The notes below the pieces were generated by a model. That model worked only from the letters and a program-made list of their open reading frames with translations, was not told the origin of the DNA and searched no databases. Position numbers and translations under genes: made by a program. Of a stretch of DNA of 22,500 nt, positions 1-11,176 are shown in pieces. Positions within the stretch are counted from its first letter, which is position 1; every line of letters starts with the position of its first letter. The stretch comes from Neocallimastix lanati (nom. inval.) (Eukaryota; Neocallimastigomycota; Neocallimastigomycetes; Neocallimastigales; Neocallimastigaceae), in contig JACVTC010000083.1 of the NCBI GenBank assembly GCA_016946835.1, positions 42,501-65,000 on the forward strand. The letters run 5' to 3'.

Positions 1-3000
1 AGAATTATTTAAATCTTTGGCTTCTGATTCTTCTATACCATGACTATTTAAAGCTTGTTCTTCAGTAGTCTTATTATCAGTTTTTATTTCTTCCTTTTTA
101 ATGCCTTGTCTTTTCGATGCAATAAATTCAATAAAATCATTCTCATTGACACTACTATCACTATAAGAACTACTAATATCCTTGACTGATAAATTATTAT
201 TGTTATTTACCTTTATATAATCATTTTCTATATTATCATTATTTTTATCATTCAACTTCGTACTTTCACCAATAATACCAACAGATTTATTCTTTTCTGG
301 TCCTCCTTCATATTCTAAATCATCTATTCTTAAATTCTTAAGTCCTGGTTCATACATTGATTTTGGAGATTCAACTCCAATAGTATTCTTCATAAGTAAT
401 CCACCATCAAAGCTATTATTATTATCCTTTTTATCGCCATTAAATATGGAATTTAATGTTAAATCATTTGGACTTTTATTGTTATCATTAGTTAAAGAAT
501 TTATAGCACAGAAAGATCTGCTTTTATTTAAAATAGAAGGATAAGCATTTAAACTAGTAAAGGAAGTATTACCAAGGCCTGATGACAATATATTATTATT
601 ACCATTAAAATCAACATATGGGGAAGAATTAGAGCTTGAAGCAGGTGGAACAAATGATATTTCACTCTTTGTTGTCTTCAGTAATTGATTACTAAAACTT
701 GAAGAACCAATGGAACTATTATTAGTATTAAATGATCCATTATATAAATTTTTCATTCCTAATAAATCAAGACTTGAAATTGAATGTTGTTTTAATGGAT
801 TTGTTCTAATATTATCATTATTACCAGCATTTAATACAGATCCAGGACCACCACCCATGGTTAATGGCATAAATGAAAGTTTGTCATTAGCAATATTAAA
901 CGTTGATGAACCAGTATTACTCTGTCGAAGTTTATTTGTACTCATAGAAAGTTCATTAGTAGAATTATTTAGCTGAATTGTTTGATGCAATTTATCAATT
1001 GGATTTAAAGACATACTAGTATTTGCGGCTGTACCATCTTCAAGATTCTGTGATAAAGCAGTATCAGATAAGGTCCTATTTAAATTATTAAAAATAGAAT
1101 TTGGATCATTCGCTTCAGAATAATTCTTCTTGTTAAACATATCTTTTGAAATAGTATCACTAATATTAACTTTGTTAGTATCATTTTGAATTGATTGCTG
1201 ACTTGTTGGATAATTACTATAATTTTGAAGAGGTAACATAGAATTATAACCATTTCCTTTCATTACATTTATGTAATCTGGAGTAATAGTAACATCTGGC
1301 GGAATCATGTATTTATTATTTGAATAATTATTATAATTATTTTTTTGAGTATTATCCATTAAAACAGAAGAGCCATTAGAAAGTTTTCTTGAATTTATAA
1401 ATTCACTTCTATCCATTCCATAGTTACCAGCACTTAATAATTGACTTGAATTTGATGATTTTAAACCATTAATATCGTCATAGATAGAACTCTTTTTAAA
1501 GAATGAGGAATTACTATTTGAATTAATACCAGAATTGTTTGAATTTGTATTGTCGTTATTTCCAAGATTATTATTTTCAATAGCGGTCACAAAAGATGAA
1601 GAGTTCTTACGATTCAATAGGCCTTTAATATTAGAATCACTTTTTGATTGAATCAAAGAACTAATATCATTACTAGAAGTAGAATCATCTTTATTATTAT
1701 TCATCATACCACGAGAAAGATTTAAATTGAGAAGTTGTGCTGATAATTCTGCACCTTCACTTTGTTTTCTTAAAGCACTATTTTGAGTTTTATATGGATT
1801 ATTAAAATTCTTATTTGTATTATCGACATTTGTTGATAAATTCATTGGATTTGACATGCCACCAAAATAATTCATTCCATTTGCCGGATTATTTTGCATG
1901 CTATTATTCATCTTTAATGGTCCATTATTCATATTTGTATTAGGCTTATTATATCCATAAAGATTACCTGAGCTATTTGAATTACCATTTGTTGGCAATG
2001 TAAAGCTATTCATACCTTTAACATTTACATTGTTAGCTAAACCAGCTAAATTATTATTACTATTATTATACTTTATAAAACTATTATTATGTGGTCCATT
2101 TGGTGAAATATTAACTCCTTTATTGTGAGGATGATTCATTACACCATTTGAATTAAAGTTTGTGGCTGCTGGGCCAGTGGCAGATACTGGTGGTGGTGGA
2201 TAACTATTATTCATAATTATACCTCCGTTTATATTCATATTACGATAACCATTATTCATCATTGGATTAAATGGTGGTGGAGGTCCGTTTGGAATATTAT
2301 TATGATAATTATTATTCATATTAATTGGACTATTATTAGCATTTTTAATAGAATAAATAGTTGTAAAATTAGTTGTTTGATTCATATGTTGTAACACATT
2401 TTTTGCTGATGCAATATCTTGATAATAAACTAAACTGAAATTTTTTGAGAAATGAATATGTAAATATCCAGGATATGATGAATACATTTCAATCATTTCA
2501 GCTTCAGTTGTTGAGGTTGGATAATTTGTAACATGCAAAATTGAATTTGGATTACCAATAGATGAAGGAGAAACAACGTTTGGTATATAATCAGCTTTTG
2601 AAAAATTTACTTTCAATTTTGTTGTTGCTAAAAGATGCTCAGCAGCTTTGGTTGCACTTTCGATATCTGCAAAAACAACAAAACAATAATCTTGATAAAA
2701 AGCCACCGTTTTGAAACCCGAAAATGATAAAAGTATATTACGCAAAGCACATTTATTCATAGTGAAATTGGTTACATGAAGAGTCTTTTTTGGCTTTAAA
2801 ATTGGGGATGAATTTAAAACTGATGAATGAAGATTAACATTTGGAGAAAAAGAAATTGAATTATACCTTTTTTCAAATGATTTCTTTGCACCATTTATAT
2901 TTGTATTGCTCCTATTACCAAAATATGAAGAATTTAGTGGTGTCGATGCTGAAGAAGTCGGTACATTATTATTATTTGATGTAGAATTGTAATTTGTTGC

Positions 3001-3353
3001 ATTGTTGTTTGAATTATTGGTTGAATTATTATTCTTAGTATCATATGCCGAGGTATCTTCTGCTGCACTTGGAACTTCGCCTATTTTATCATCAATGTCA
3101 TTCACATTGTTTGCCTTTATAGGCTTTTGTGACTTTAAAATGGATTTCTTTGAATTATCTTCCTTTTCTAAAGGTATAAAGCTTGATGGTTCTTGTTGAA
3201 GTACATTACCCTTTAAATTTTAACAATATAATAATTTAATTTCAAAAAATTTAGTATTTACTTAATTTTTCTCTCACTCATATATATAAATCATTTAAGA
3301 AATGAATTTTTTATTATTTAGTTATTTATTTCGTCAATTTTTTTTAGTTTTAG

Positions 3354-3386
<33 letters not shown>

Positions 3387-3443
3387 TACCACTAAAACGT
3401 CAGCAGCAACCGGTAAATTTTCACTTGATTTAGTTTCGCCCAT
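1..3443 (-). CDS. Two-RRM, Asn/Ser-rich RNA-binding protein (C-terminus beyond window)
   Basis: Exon 1 is 3443-3390 (18 codons, starts MGETKSSENL). Exon 2 runs from 3210 to the left edge with no stop, so at least 1,088 residues are present and the C-terminus is missing. Residues about 160-226 and 242-305 form two RRM-like domains. Both open with a similar strand (TLHVTNF, ILHVTNY); RNP1-like cores are YCFVVFADIESATKAAEHL and FSLVYYQDIASAKNVL. RRM1 ends in KLKVNFSKADY, as in Whi3/RBPMS-type or PTB-like RRMs. The rest is low-complexity, rich in Asn, Ser, Met and Pro (proline runs near 327-331 and 356-359), as in proteins that bind mRNA and form condensates. A conserved-looking island, YMIPPDVTITPDYINVM, lies near 652-668. 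The role (mRNA binding or post-transcriptional control) is inferred; the subfamily is unresolved. The start was chosen because the ATG gives 18 codons ending at a perfect GTAAGT donor. Confidence 0.9.
3211..3389 (-). other. Intron 1 of the RRM gene
   Basis: This is a 179-nt phase-0 intron. The donor GTAAGT lies at 3389-3384 and the acceptor ends AAAG at 3214-3211. Next to the donor the transcript carries a long uridine run, seen as A on the plus strand from about 3354 to 3384. A TTAAC sequence close to the acceptor could serve as the branch site. The joint gives V18-G19 and keeps the downstream frame open for 1,070 codons. Confidence 0.85.
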
Positions 3444-3510
3444 AATAAAATAATTAAATTATGAATTATAAAAATTCGGCAACAGCTTTCTTCAGATATT
3501 TAAATATTTG

Positions 3511-3545
<35 letters not shown>

Positions 3546-3600
3546 AAAAGAAATGAAAATAAAAAGAATAAAAAGAAAATAAAAAAGTATTTCTAGCAAT
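3444..3600 (-). promoter_or_regulatory. Upstream region of the RRM gene
   Basis: This is the 5' flank of the minus-strand RRM gene. It has an AT-rich leader of about 60 nt, then a slightly G+C-richer patch (3474-3498), then an A run of about 33 bases (3511-3543; T on the gene strand). Long T tracts just upstream of the start also precede the cyclophilin gene at 17,300, so they may be a nucleosome-depleting promoter feature in this genome. No TATA or CCAAT element can be called with confidence. Confidence 0.3.
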
Positions 3601-6007
3601 ATTTATTTAATTGGAATTACGAATAAATATATTTCTACTATTATATAATAATTACAATAGCAAAAAGTAGAAATCGTATTTAAAAATATAATAAAACGTT
3701 TTGAATATTATTTATGTTGAATTATTGTTGATTCAATTGTCTGAAAATTTAAAAATAATGAAAAATAAGCAATTTTTCAGATCTGTTTCAACAAATAATA
3801 AAAATATATCTTTATTTATAAAAATGAAAATCGTAAATAAGATATAAAAAGTTTTTATTTTACAATATTTAAAAAACTTATTCAGAATATCATTAAATAA
3901 TGAATATTGTAGTTATTTTTAATTTCTTATATGTGATATTTAATAATTTAATTATGTCTTATATTATATAAAAAGATATAATAAATATTAATAATTGATT
4001 AATTTTTTTAAAGATTGTTTAAACATATATTTATATTATTTTTATCATTTAAAACAATTATTCATATATTTTCTTATATTTACCTATAAAGAATAGTTTT
4101 TAACAACAAATTAATACTTTATATATACTTTTCGGGAAATAATTAAAATAATGGTTTAAATTATTTTTATTAATTATTAATATGAATTATTTTAAAGGTT
4201 ATGTTCGGATAGGATGTTGTATAATATTAATATATCAAAGCTATTCTTTGAACACTTTTATTTTTGTTTATATTTTTATTTAAAATATAATATATAAAAT
4301 ATTATAAAATATTATATATATAGAATATTGAATAAAAAGTATTTACAAAAATAAAAATATTTTTAAATTATTTTTTAAAGATTATTTATACTTATAAATT
4401 TATAGATAATAATCAAATTTTAATAATATTAAAAAGAAAAAAAAAATATTTAGTTGAATATGTTAATAAATATAAAAATATAAATTAAAGATTATATATT
4501 AAATTAAGTTCTAATATTTTAATATATATTATGTTATATTTGAAATTAATAATTATATGTTTTTAAATATAAGATAATAAAATTAAATAATAAAATAAAG
4601 TAAAATTGATTTTAAAAAGATTTATATGTTTTAAATATGATTTGATTAAATTGAAAAATGATTAAATGTAAAAATAAGAAAAAAAATAAATATTTTAAAC
4701 TTAATATAAAGAAAATCGATAATCTAACAATAAGATTTATATAATTTTATAGTTATTTTGGTTTATATATATTATATATATAATTTTTTAATTCATTTTT
4801 ATATGCTCTTTTATATATTAATATATATTAATACTTTTATATATATAAATTTTTGATTTTTTTTGATTTATCTAGTATATATAAAAATATTTTTATTTTC
4901 TCCTTTGTTTTTTAATATTTTATATAAATATTGAATTGTACTGCTATTTATGTAAATAATAATAATATAAATATATTGTTATTTTGATACTCTTTTAAAT
5001 GAAAAGGGATACTATTATTTTATACAAAATATTAATTTAAAGAAAATAAAATAATATATTTAATATAATATTATATATAAATCCTTTTTATACTAAAATT
5101 AATATAAATCAAAAAATAATAATAATAATATTTATATTATTGATTTATAAATATAATTTCAAATAAATATATATTTTAATTTCTAATGAAAACTAAACAA
5201 TTTTCTTTTTATTTTTATTATTATTGTTGCTATTATTTGTGAAATTTTTTACTTAATTATTATTTTATTTTAATAAAAACAAAAATAATTAACTAAATAA
5301 ATAAATTATCAACAAAATAAAAATATTTATAATAATAAAAAAAAAAAATTAATCGTTTTGTTAAAAATAAATCAACAAAATTGATTAAAATAATAATAAA
5401 AAATTGTTTAAATTATTTATGTAATAAGAAAAATAAATAAATATATAAAAAAAAATAAAAATAAAGAAAAAAAAAAAAGAATAAAAAATAAAAATAAAAT
5501 CAAAAATTAAAAGAAATTAAAAGAACATCAAAAAATATGAAATTTTATATATATATATAATATTACACATATATATCTGTCCCTAAGTGTTAATTAAAAA
5601 GTATAATTTAATTAATAATAATTATCTAATAAATATTAAATATGTTAATTTTCATAATAATTAGAATTTATTAATAATAATAATATAAAAAAAAAAAAAA
5701 AAAGGATAAATATTTAGCAATATATATTTATATTAAAATATATTACAATTTAATAATAAATATTTCATAAATTAAATCAATGAAAGTTTATTATTAATAT
5801 GTGTATATAATACAATTAATTCAATGGTTTTAATGTTTATTTTCGAGTTACAAGTTATATAAAAATTAAAAATTTTAATAAGAAATTTTTTATTATTATT
5901 AGTAATATTTACATAAAAAAAATATTGTTATTATTATAATTATTTACGTATTATTATTACTATTATTATTTACGTATTATTATTATTATTATTAATTATT
6001 ATTATTA

Positions 6008-6043
<36 letters not shown>

Positions 6044-6150
6044 TATTAATATTATTATTGTTAAGAGTTTATAATTATGTTAATTTTATTAATACATTTT
6101 ATGAGAAAGAATTACTAATATTAAATTATTCTAAATTACATGATTTTATA
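3601..6150. other. AT-rich intergenic desert
   Basis: I see no gene in this stretch. Stops are dense in all frames and composition is almost entirely A and T. It contains dispersed AT dinucleotide runs, an A run near 5689-5703 and interrupted ATT trinucleotide repeats from about 5930 to 6060. A slightly G+C-richer spot at 4195-4220 has no recognisable coding or structural content. Confidence 0.6.
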
Positions 6151-6172
6151 TTAATACATTGTGGCTCATAAA

Positions 6173-6199
6173 GTATTGAAATTTCAATAGTTTCAATAC
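6173..6199. repeat. Triple 9-mer: inverted plus direct repeat
   Basis: GTATTGAAA, TTTCAATAG and TTTCAATAC follow one another without spacing. The first and third 9-mers are perfect reverse complements; the first and second form a 16-bp palindrome (6174-6189). It sits inside the putative LTR and could be an LTR-internal symmetric element. Confidence 0.6.
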
Positions 6200-6238
6200 G
6201 TTTGAAGTTTATTTTTCATATATTTCATATATTCTTAC

Positions 6239-6250
6239 ATTCCCCCTTAA
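6239..6250 (-). other. Polypurine tract / LTR-start-like junction 1
   Basis: On the minus strand this reads TTAAGGGGGAA followed by TGTAAG. This is the arrangement of a copia polypurine tract directly before an LTR that begins with TG. If the LTR ends at the CCACA reaching position 6160 it would be about 80 bp (6239-6160), short for the class, so the far boundary is uncertain. Confidence 0.4.
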
Positions 6251-6475
6251 TCCTAGTTATTCTATAATGAATAAATTGGTTTACTGGTGAATATGTGTAT
6301 ATATAAAATTATCCTATTTTATAATATAGCTTGATATTATTAAATTATTAGTTATTTCTATATTCAAAATTAGCTCTTAATTTTATATGAATAATATAAT
6401 TTTTATATTATATTAATTCTTTAATTCGATTTAAATATTGTTAAAAAATTTTTTTAATTATATTTATATTAATAA

Positions 6476-6487
6476 TTCCCCCCTTAA
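6476..6487 (-). other. Polypurine tract-like junction 2
   Basis: On the minus strand this reads TTAAGGGGGGAA, nearly identical to the tract at 6250-6241. It lies about 35 bp downstream of the decayed RNase H frame (6620-6519). It is followed by TTATTAATAT rather than TG, so the LTR edge, if any, has mutated. A third G-rich tract lies at 6958-6972 on the same strand, just below a T run. Confidence 0.35.
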
Positions 6488-6900
6488 AGTAAATATTAAT
6501 ATTATTAAACCATTAATATTAGATGAATTTAAAGACATCTCTTATAATATATGATTTATATGTACCATTTATATAACAGAAACCTTTCTCTTGAAGGGTA
6601 TTATTATGCCATCTTAATTTGTGTGAATTCCTCTTATATTTTTGCTTTGCAGTTTTAGCGATTATTATTAATTATATATCCGTGTATTTGATAAATTAGA
6701 ATCTTAAGGTATTAAAATTGATTACATTTTTAATTAATTATATTATTCTAGCCACTTAGATTTATTAATAAATAATATAAATTGTTTCATAATTCAATAA
6801 GATTCAGTTAATTTCTTCTTGAAGGCTAATTTTTGTTAATTTTCTCGCTTTAGGCTATTTCCAGAATAAATATGAATTTTAAACAGTCAGCTCTCAAAAA

Positions 6901-8450
6901 ATCAGTTAAGTAACTTTCTTTTAATATTTTATGTTCTTTATTTTATGTTGCTTATTTCCCCTCCCCCCTTCCAAAAAAAAAAAAAAAAAATCTAAATTCC
7001 TAAAAGGTTTTTATATATTTTAATTTTCTCAATATTAAAATATTAATGATAAAAGTTTGAAGGCAAAGATGATGATTTACTTAAATTAGATACATATTAG
7101 CTAAATAAAATAAAAGACTTAAGCCATTGTTATTTAGAATTTTTTACTGATATAAAATTTCTTTCTAATAATTAATAAAATATATAATAAATAAAACATT
7201 TATAGTAATTAATAATTAATATATAATATATTATAAATATAAAATATAAAAAATTTTACCTGTTCTTTTCACTTTAATAAAAATGATGGTTACTTTTTTT
7301 TTTTTCTCTATATTTTCTTATAAAATGACATTTCCATATATTAATACTATATTTTATAATATATTATTTAATATTTATGGCTATTATTTCGAATTTTAAA
7401 TTTGCTGAGAAATAAAATTTATTCGTTATAGAAAGCCTTCATATTATTTTTTATACAATTTATTCAAATATATTATAATTACTATAACTACTATGTAAAA
7501 TTTAAGATGTTTTGAATTTAAATAACATAGAATATATTATTATTAATATATACAATATATAATATAATATATATTACATATTTTATAGAATATATTATTT
7601 ATTATTTATTATTATATATTATGTATTATATACTATTATGTATGTATTATAAAATTATATATATATATTTAACTTTTTTTTTTGATTTTTTTTTTTTTTT
7701 GATTTGTAAAATTAAAATAGAATGAAATTAAAATCAAAACCATATATTTACAGAAAATGATAAATTTAATTTTAATAAATTGAGTAGTATATTAATAATA
7801 TATCACATATATTATTATATATTATTTTTTATTATTTATTATATAATATAATATATATTATACAATATTAACAAATATATATAATAAAACCTTATATTTA
7901 TATTACAAGAATATCTTTTTAATTAATGTTCATCTATCTGTATATTATACTTAACATGTTTATTTCCCATAATATATAATACTACACTAATATATTATAT
8001 TTATGTATTTTAATATAGTATATAATTAAACTTTGGTTATACTATTAAAAAAACATGTAATTTACATATTTTTCCTTTAATTGTTAATGAATATATCATA
8101 AATATATTAATAATATATTGTTATTATATTAATTGTCACATTATTTCCTTATAATTTTATTGTACTATATTATAGTATATGATATTTAATTACGTATATA
8201 AAATTAAATGGTTTAATTAATAAATTATTTTGAGTTATATAAAAAAGAATAAACTTTATATTATATTATATGTATTTAATATAGTGAATAGTGAATAAGT
8301 TTTTAATTTCTTTTGCTAAGATTGAAATGAAAATTATTGGTAATACAAAAAAATTAATGAAATTGAATAATAAGAGAATTAATAAGAAAATTGAAAGAAA
8401 AAATATTATTATATATATTAATTATTAATTAAACTTTATTATAATAGTAT
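6901..8450. other. AT-rich desert with a G-tract and weak coding-like patch
   Basis: No gene is supported. The interval holds a C-rich tract (6958-6972), an adjacent A run (6973-6990) and a weakly protein-like plus-strand frame at 7053-7175 (41 codons with one internal TAG, includes GKDDDLLKLDTY), which may be a relic or chance. The remainder is AT dinucleotide and ATT-type simple sequence with dense stops. Confidence 0.5.
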
Positions 8451-8459
8451 TACAATAAT

Positions 8460-8890
8460 ATGTTTTAAATAATAAATAAATAATAAATAATAAAAAAAAT
8501 TTAAATAATAAATACTAAATAATAAATAGTAATTTATATTTTATAATTTATAATTAATAATAATTCATAACAAATAATAAATAATAAATAATAAATAAAT
8601 ATTAAATAATAAATAAATAATTGAATAATAAATAATAAATAATAAATAATAAATAATAAATAATAAGTAATAAGTAATAAATAAGTAATATATAATAAAT
8701 AATAAATAATAAGTAATAAGTAATATATATTAAATAATAAATAATAAATAATAAATAATAAGTAATAAGTAATAAATAAGTAATATATAATAAATAATAA
8801 ATAATAAGTAATAAGTAATATATATTAAATAATAAATAATAAATAATTGAAAAAATAATAAATAATAAACAATAAATAATAAATAATAAA
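8460..8890. repeat. (AAATAAT)-type array with a ~95-bp higher-order duplication
   Basis: The array is built of AAATAAT-like heptamers and AATAAGT variants. A segment containing AAGTAATAAGTAATAAATAA and then AAGTAATATATAATA begins near 8666 and recurs near 8761, an offset of 95 bp. The array has therefore expanded by duplicating a longer block as well as the 7-mer. It is the reverse-complement relative of the (TTATTTA)n arrays at 10,320 and 22,050. Confidence 0.7.
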
Positions 8891-9068
8891 TAATTTATAT
8901 TAAAAAAGAAATATATAGATTAATAAGAAGTATTAATTTAAAAAAAATTAAATAATTTTTTTTTTATTTTAAGGAATAAATTTAATTATCCTTTATGAAT
9001 CTATATTTAAATATTACTTTAAAATGAATAGTTAATCTTTTTTGATATTAATATTAAAAATTAGAAAC

Positions 9069-9103
9069 TAGAGCATGTTAGAGATATTCTATAACATGCT
9101 CTA
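9069..9103. repeat. Perfect 12-bp inverted repeat (hairpin)
   Basis: TAGAGCATGTTA (9069-9080) and TAACATGCTCTA (9092-9103) are perfect reverse complements separated by 11 nt. The stem contains GAGCATG, unusually G+C-rich for this surrounding, so it is not explained by AT palindromes. No coding frame or polymerase III signal is evident nearby. It could be a structured RNA, a protein-binding site or a transposon end. Confidence 0.75.
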
Positions 9104-9312
9104 TATACCCTTCAGAAAAAAATGAATTGGAACTATATTAAAATAAAAAAATGAATTATTAACTACCTTTAGAAATAATATAAATGAAATGCAAAGGGAA
9201 ATTTTACATAATTTTTACATTATTGTTATTTAATCATCATAATTATATTTAACAAATATTATATAATTTATATAGTTTATATACAAGTAATATAATTTTT
9301 TCTATGAAGTAC

Positions 9313-9346
9313 AATTATTTATTTATTTATTTATTTATATATTTGT

Positions 9347-9401
<55 letters not shown>
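9313..9401. repeat. (TTTA)n microsatellite
   Basis: This is a tetranucleotide array, interrupted once or twice (a TTTATATATTTG segment near 9336-9345) and then pure to about 9401. Shorter relatives occur at 11,109-11,140, 20,370-20,400 and 20,900-21,015. Confidence 0.9.
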
Positions 9402-9402
<1 letters not shown>

Positions 9403-10263
9403 TAAGCTTCTCTTTTTTTTTATCAATATATAAATTTCTCAATTAAAAAAAAAAAAAGGAAAATTTTATTTTAAGTTTGCCAATTTATTTTTTAAGGAAA
9501 TGCATGTACAACGTTTCACATTTTATATTTAATTGTATTTTATATAATCAATGAAATATAAAAAGAGAAAAAATCATAAATAATATCATAATATCATTAT
9601 GATGTATTTTGTTTATATTAATATTATTGTATGTAATAAATAAAAAAAAACTATTTATTAAATAATAATAAATAATATTAATATTTTTTATTTTTATAAA
9701 TATTTTTATATTCGCTTATTTAGATATTCTTTTTATTTATTATTTTATTATTTATTTATTATTAGGTTATTTATTATTCATTCATCTTTCATTCATTTAT
9801 TACATGTTTTATTTTTTTTTATTAAAGCTAACTTTTATTAAAACTTATATAGTATATACTTATCATTCCATATATATTCATATTACTATTAATACACAAA
9901 TAAATATATCAACTTTTTAATTTTTTTTTTTTATTATAGACAAAAAAACAAAATTTTGTTGAAAGTAAATAATAAACAATTCTTAAAACTCTGAAGGAAT
10001 AAATTTTAATATTTTAAAAATTCAGTTTAATTCTAAAAAATAAATAAATAAAAAAATAAAACAATGAAAAATAATTTAATATAATAAATAAACAAAAAAA
10101 AAATATTATTTATTATATTGCATAAACCTATCATAACATGGTAAACATTTCTTTCAGTATTATTATTATTTATTTATTATTGTTATTATTTAACAAATTA
10201 TTAAATTGATATATGTTCAGTAAATATGAATTGGATATTTATCCTATGAATTTATCTTATTTA

Positions 10264-10600
10264 TTATTTATTTTTTCATATATTTATTTATTATTTATTT
10301 ATTTATTTATTATTAATTTATATATTATTTATTATTTATTATTTATTATTTATTATTTATTATTTATTATTTATTATTTATTATTTATTATTTATTATTT
10401 ATTATTTATTATTTATTATTTATTATTTATTATTTATTATTTATTATTTATTATTTATTATTTATTATTTATTATTTATTATTTATTATTTATTATTTAT
10501 TATTTATATTTATTATTTATTACTTATTATTTATTACTTATAATTTATGATTTATTATTTATCATTTATTATCTATTATCTATTTTTTATTATTAATTAT
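10264..10600. repeat. (TTATTTA)n heptanucleotide satellite
   Basis: This is a nearly pure 7-bp tandem array from about 10,320 to 10,505 with degenerate edges. Because 7 is not a multiple of 3, each frame reads a 7-residue period with few stops, giving an artificial 127-codon plus-strand open frame (10,213-10,596, a YYLLFII repeat). I do not consider this a gene. Confidence 0.9.
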
Positions 10601-10712
10601 TTATTAATAGGCTATTTATTGAAAATATTATTCTGATAGTTCTAATATCAATTATAAATCTAACAATGAATAAACAGTTTTTATTTATTAAAAATAAATT
10701 AACTGAATATAA

Positions 10713-11074
10713 TTAAAAAAATTTAGCATCAAAGGCTCGGTCATAATCACTGCGATGTTCTTTAATTATTGTTAAACTTTCATAATATAAAAATCCCAGT
10801 ATGTCTAATTAATATAGTAACAATATTATGATATTTATTCTTCACCTTTAAAGAGAAAAGAAAACAAAATTAATAAAAATTAAGCCAAGAGGAAGAAAGA
10901 TTTATAAGGTTGATAGATAATAAAATATAGTTTCAACCAATAAACTCTCCTTCGAACCAAAAGAGAAAATTTATCACGTAATTCAATTTTAATGGACTCT
11001 TGTTAGTTTATTATATAAAAAAATAAATTATAACCATTTGTGTTTAATGAATTCAAAGGATTAGTAATAGAAGT
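10713..11074 (-). pseudogene. Decayed coding relic, unidentified
   Basis: Two protein-like minus-strand stretches lie close together. 11,074-10,883 is a 64-codon frame with one internal stop at codon 24 (contains NPLNSLNTNGYNLFFYIIN, then ESIKIELRDKFSLLVRRRV and YWLKLYFIIYQPYKS). 10,808-10,713 is a 31-codon frame ending in TAA (contains YYESLTIIKEHRS and DYDRAFDAKFF). Both have more varied codons and more G+C than the surroundings, and stop-free runs this long are uncommon in such DNA. They are in different frames and could be two exons (an AG precedes the second near 10,806) or a frameshifted pseudogene. I do not recognise the family. A transposon protein or an ordinary dead gene are both possible. 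Confidence 0.35.
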
Positions 11075-11107
11075 TCATATTGGTTGTTAAAAAGATGTAA
11101 AGAATTT

Positions 11108-11176
11108 TATTTATTTACTTATTTATTTATTTATTTATTATTATTACTACTATTATTATTACTATTATTATTACTC
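11108..11176. repeat. (TTTA)n to (ATTATTACT)n compound microsatellite
   Basis: A short TTTA array passes into ATT/ACT trinucleotide repeats (ATTATTACTACTATTATTAC...). No gene is visible between this and the 57-T run at 11,585. Confidence 0.75.

Larger units (their letters stand above)
6160..6900 (-). mobile_element. Decayed Ty1/copia-type LTR retrotransposon 3' end (RNase H remnant plus LTR junction)
   Basis: Read on the minus strand, the pieces occur in the order expected for a copia RNase H. 6892-6881 gives a remnant of the ADW motif. 6880-6844 gives FIFIL and, after a frame change, GNSL then KRE, like the copia block that precedes SWKSKRQ. 6620-6522 is a 33-codon open stretch starting KLRWH and containing QEKGFCYINGTYK, then IIRDVFKFI, matching the pattern KHI.IRWH..RDLIEKG...YI then ADVFTK. 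A G-tract (polypurine-tract-like) follows at 6487-6476. A second tail (FT, K, P, then FIHYR, then LGL-like) precedes another G-tract at 6250-6242, after which a TG (6239-6238) could open an LTR. The element is heavily frameshifted and no full LTR pair is seen. Identification rests on motif order, not alignment. Confidence 0.5.

Noticed and set aside
710-976. 88-codon plus-strand open frame (and similarly 3002-3199)
   Set aside because: Both lie antisense to the long RRM exon, whose frame on the other strand is open for 1,070 codons; they are shadows.
10213-10596. 127-codon plus-strand frame of YYLLFII repeats
   Set aside because: It is only the translation of a (TTATTTA)n satellite, with no promoter, intron or unique sequence.
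10940-10962. tRNA T-loop-like GGTTCGAAG on the minus strand
   Set aside because: The flanking bases do not pair as a T stem and no acceptor, D or anticodon arm can be drawn.
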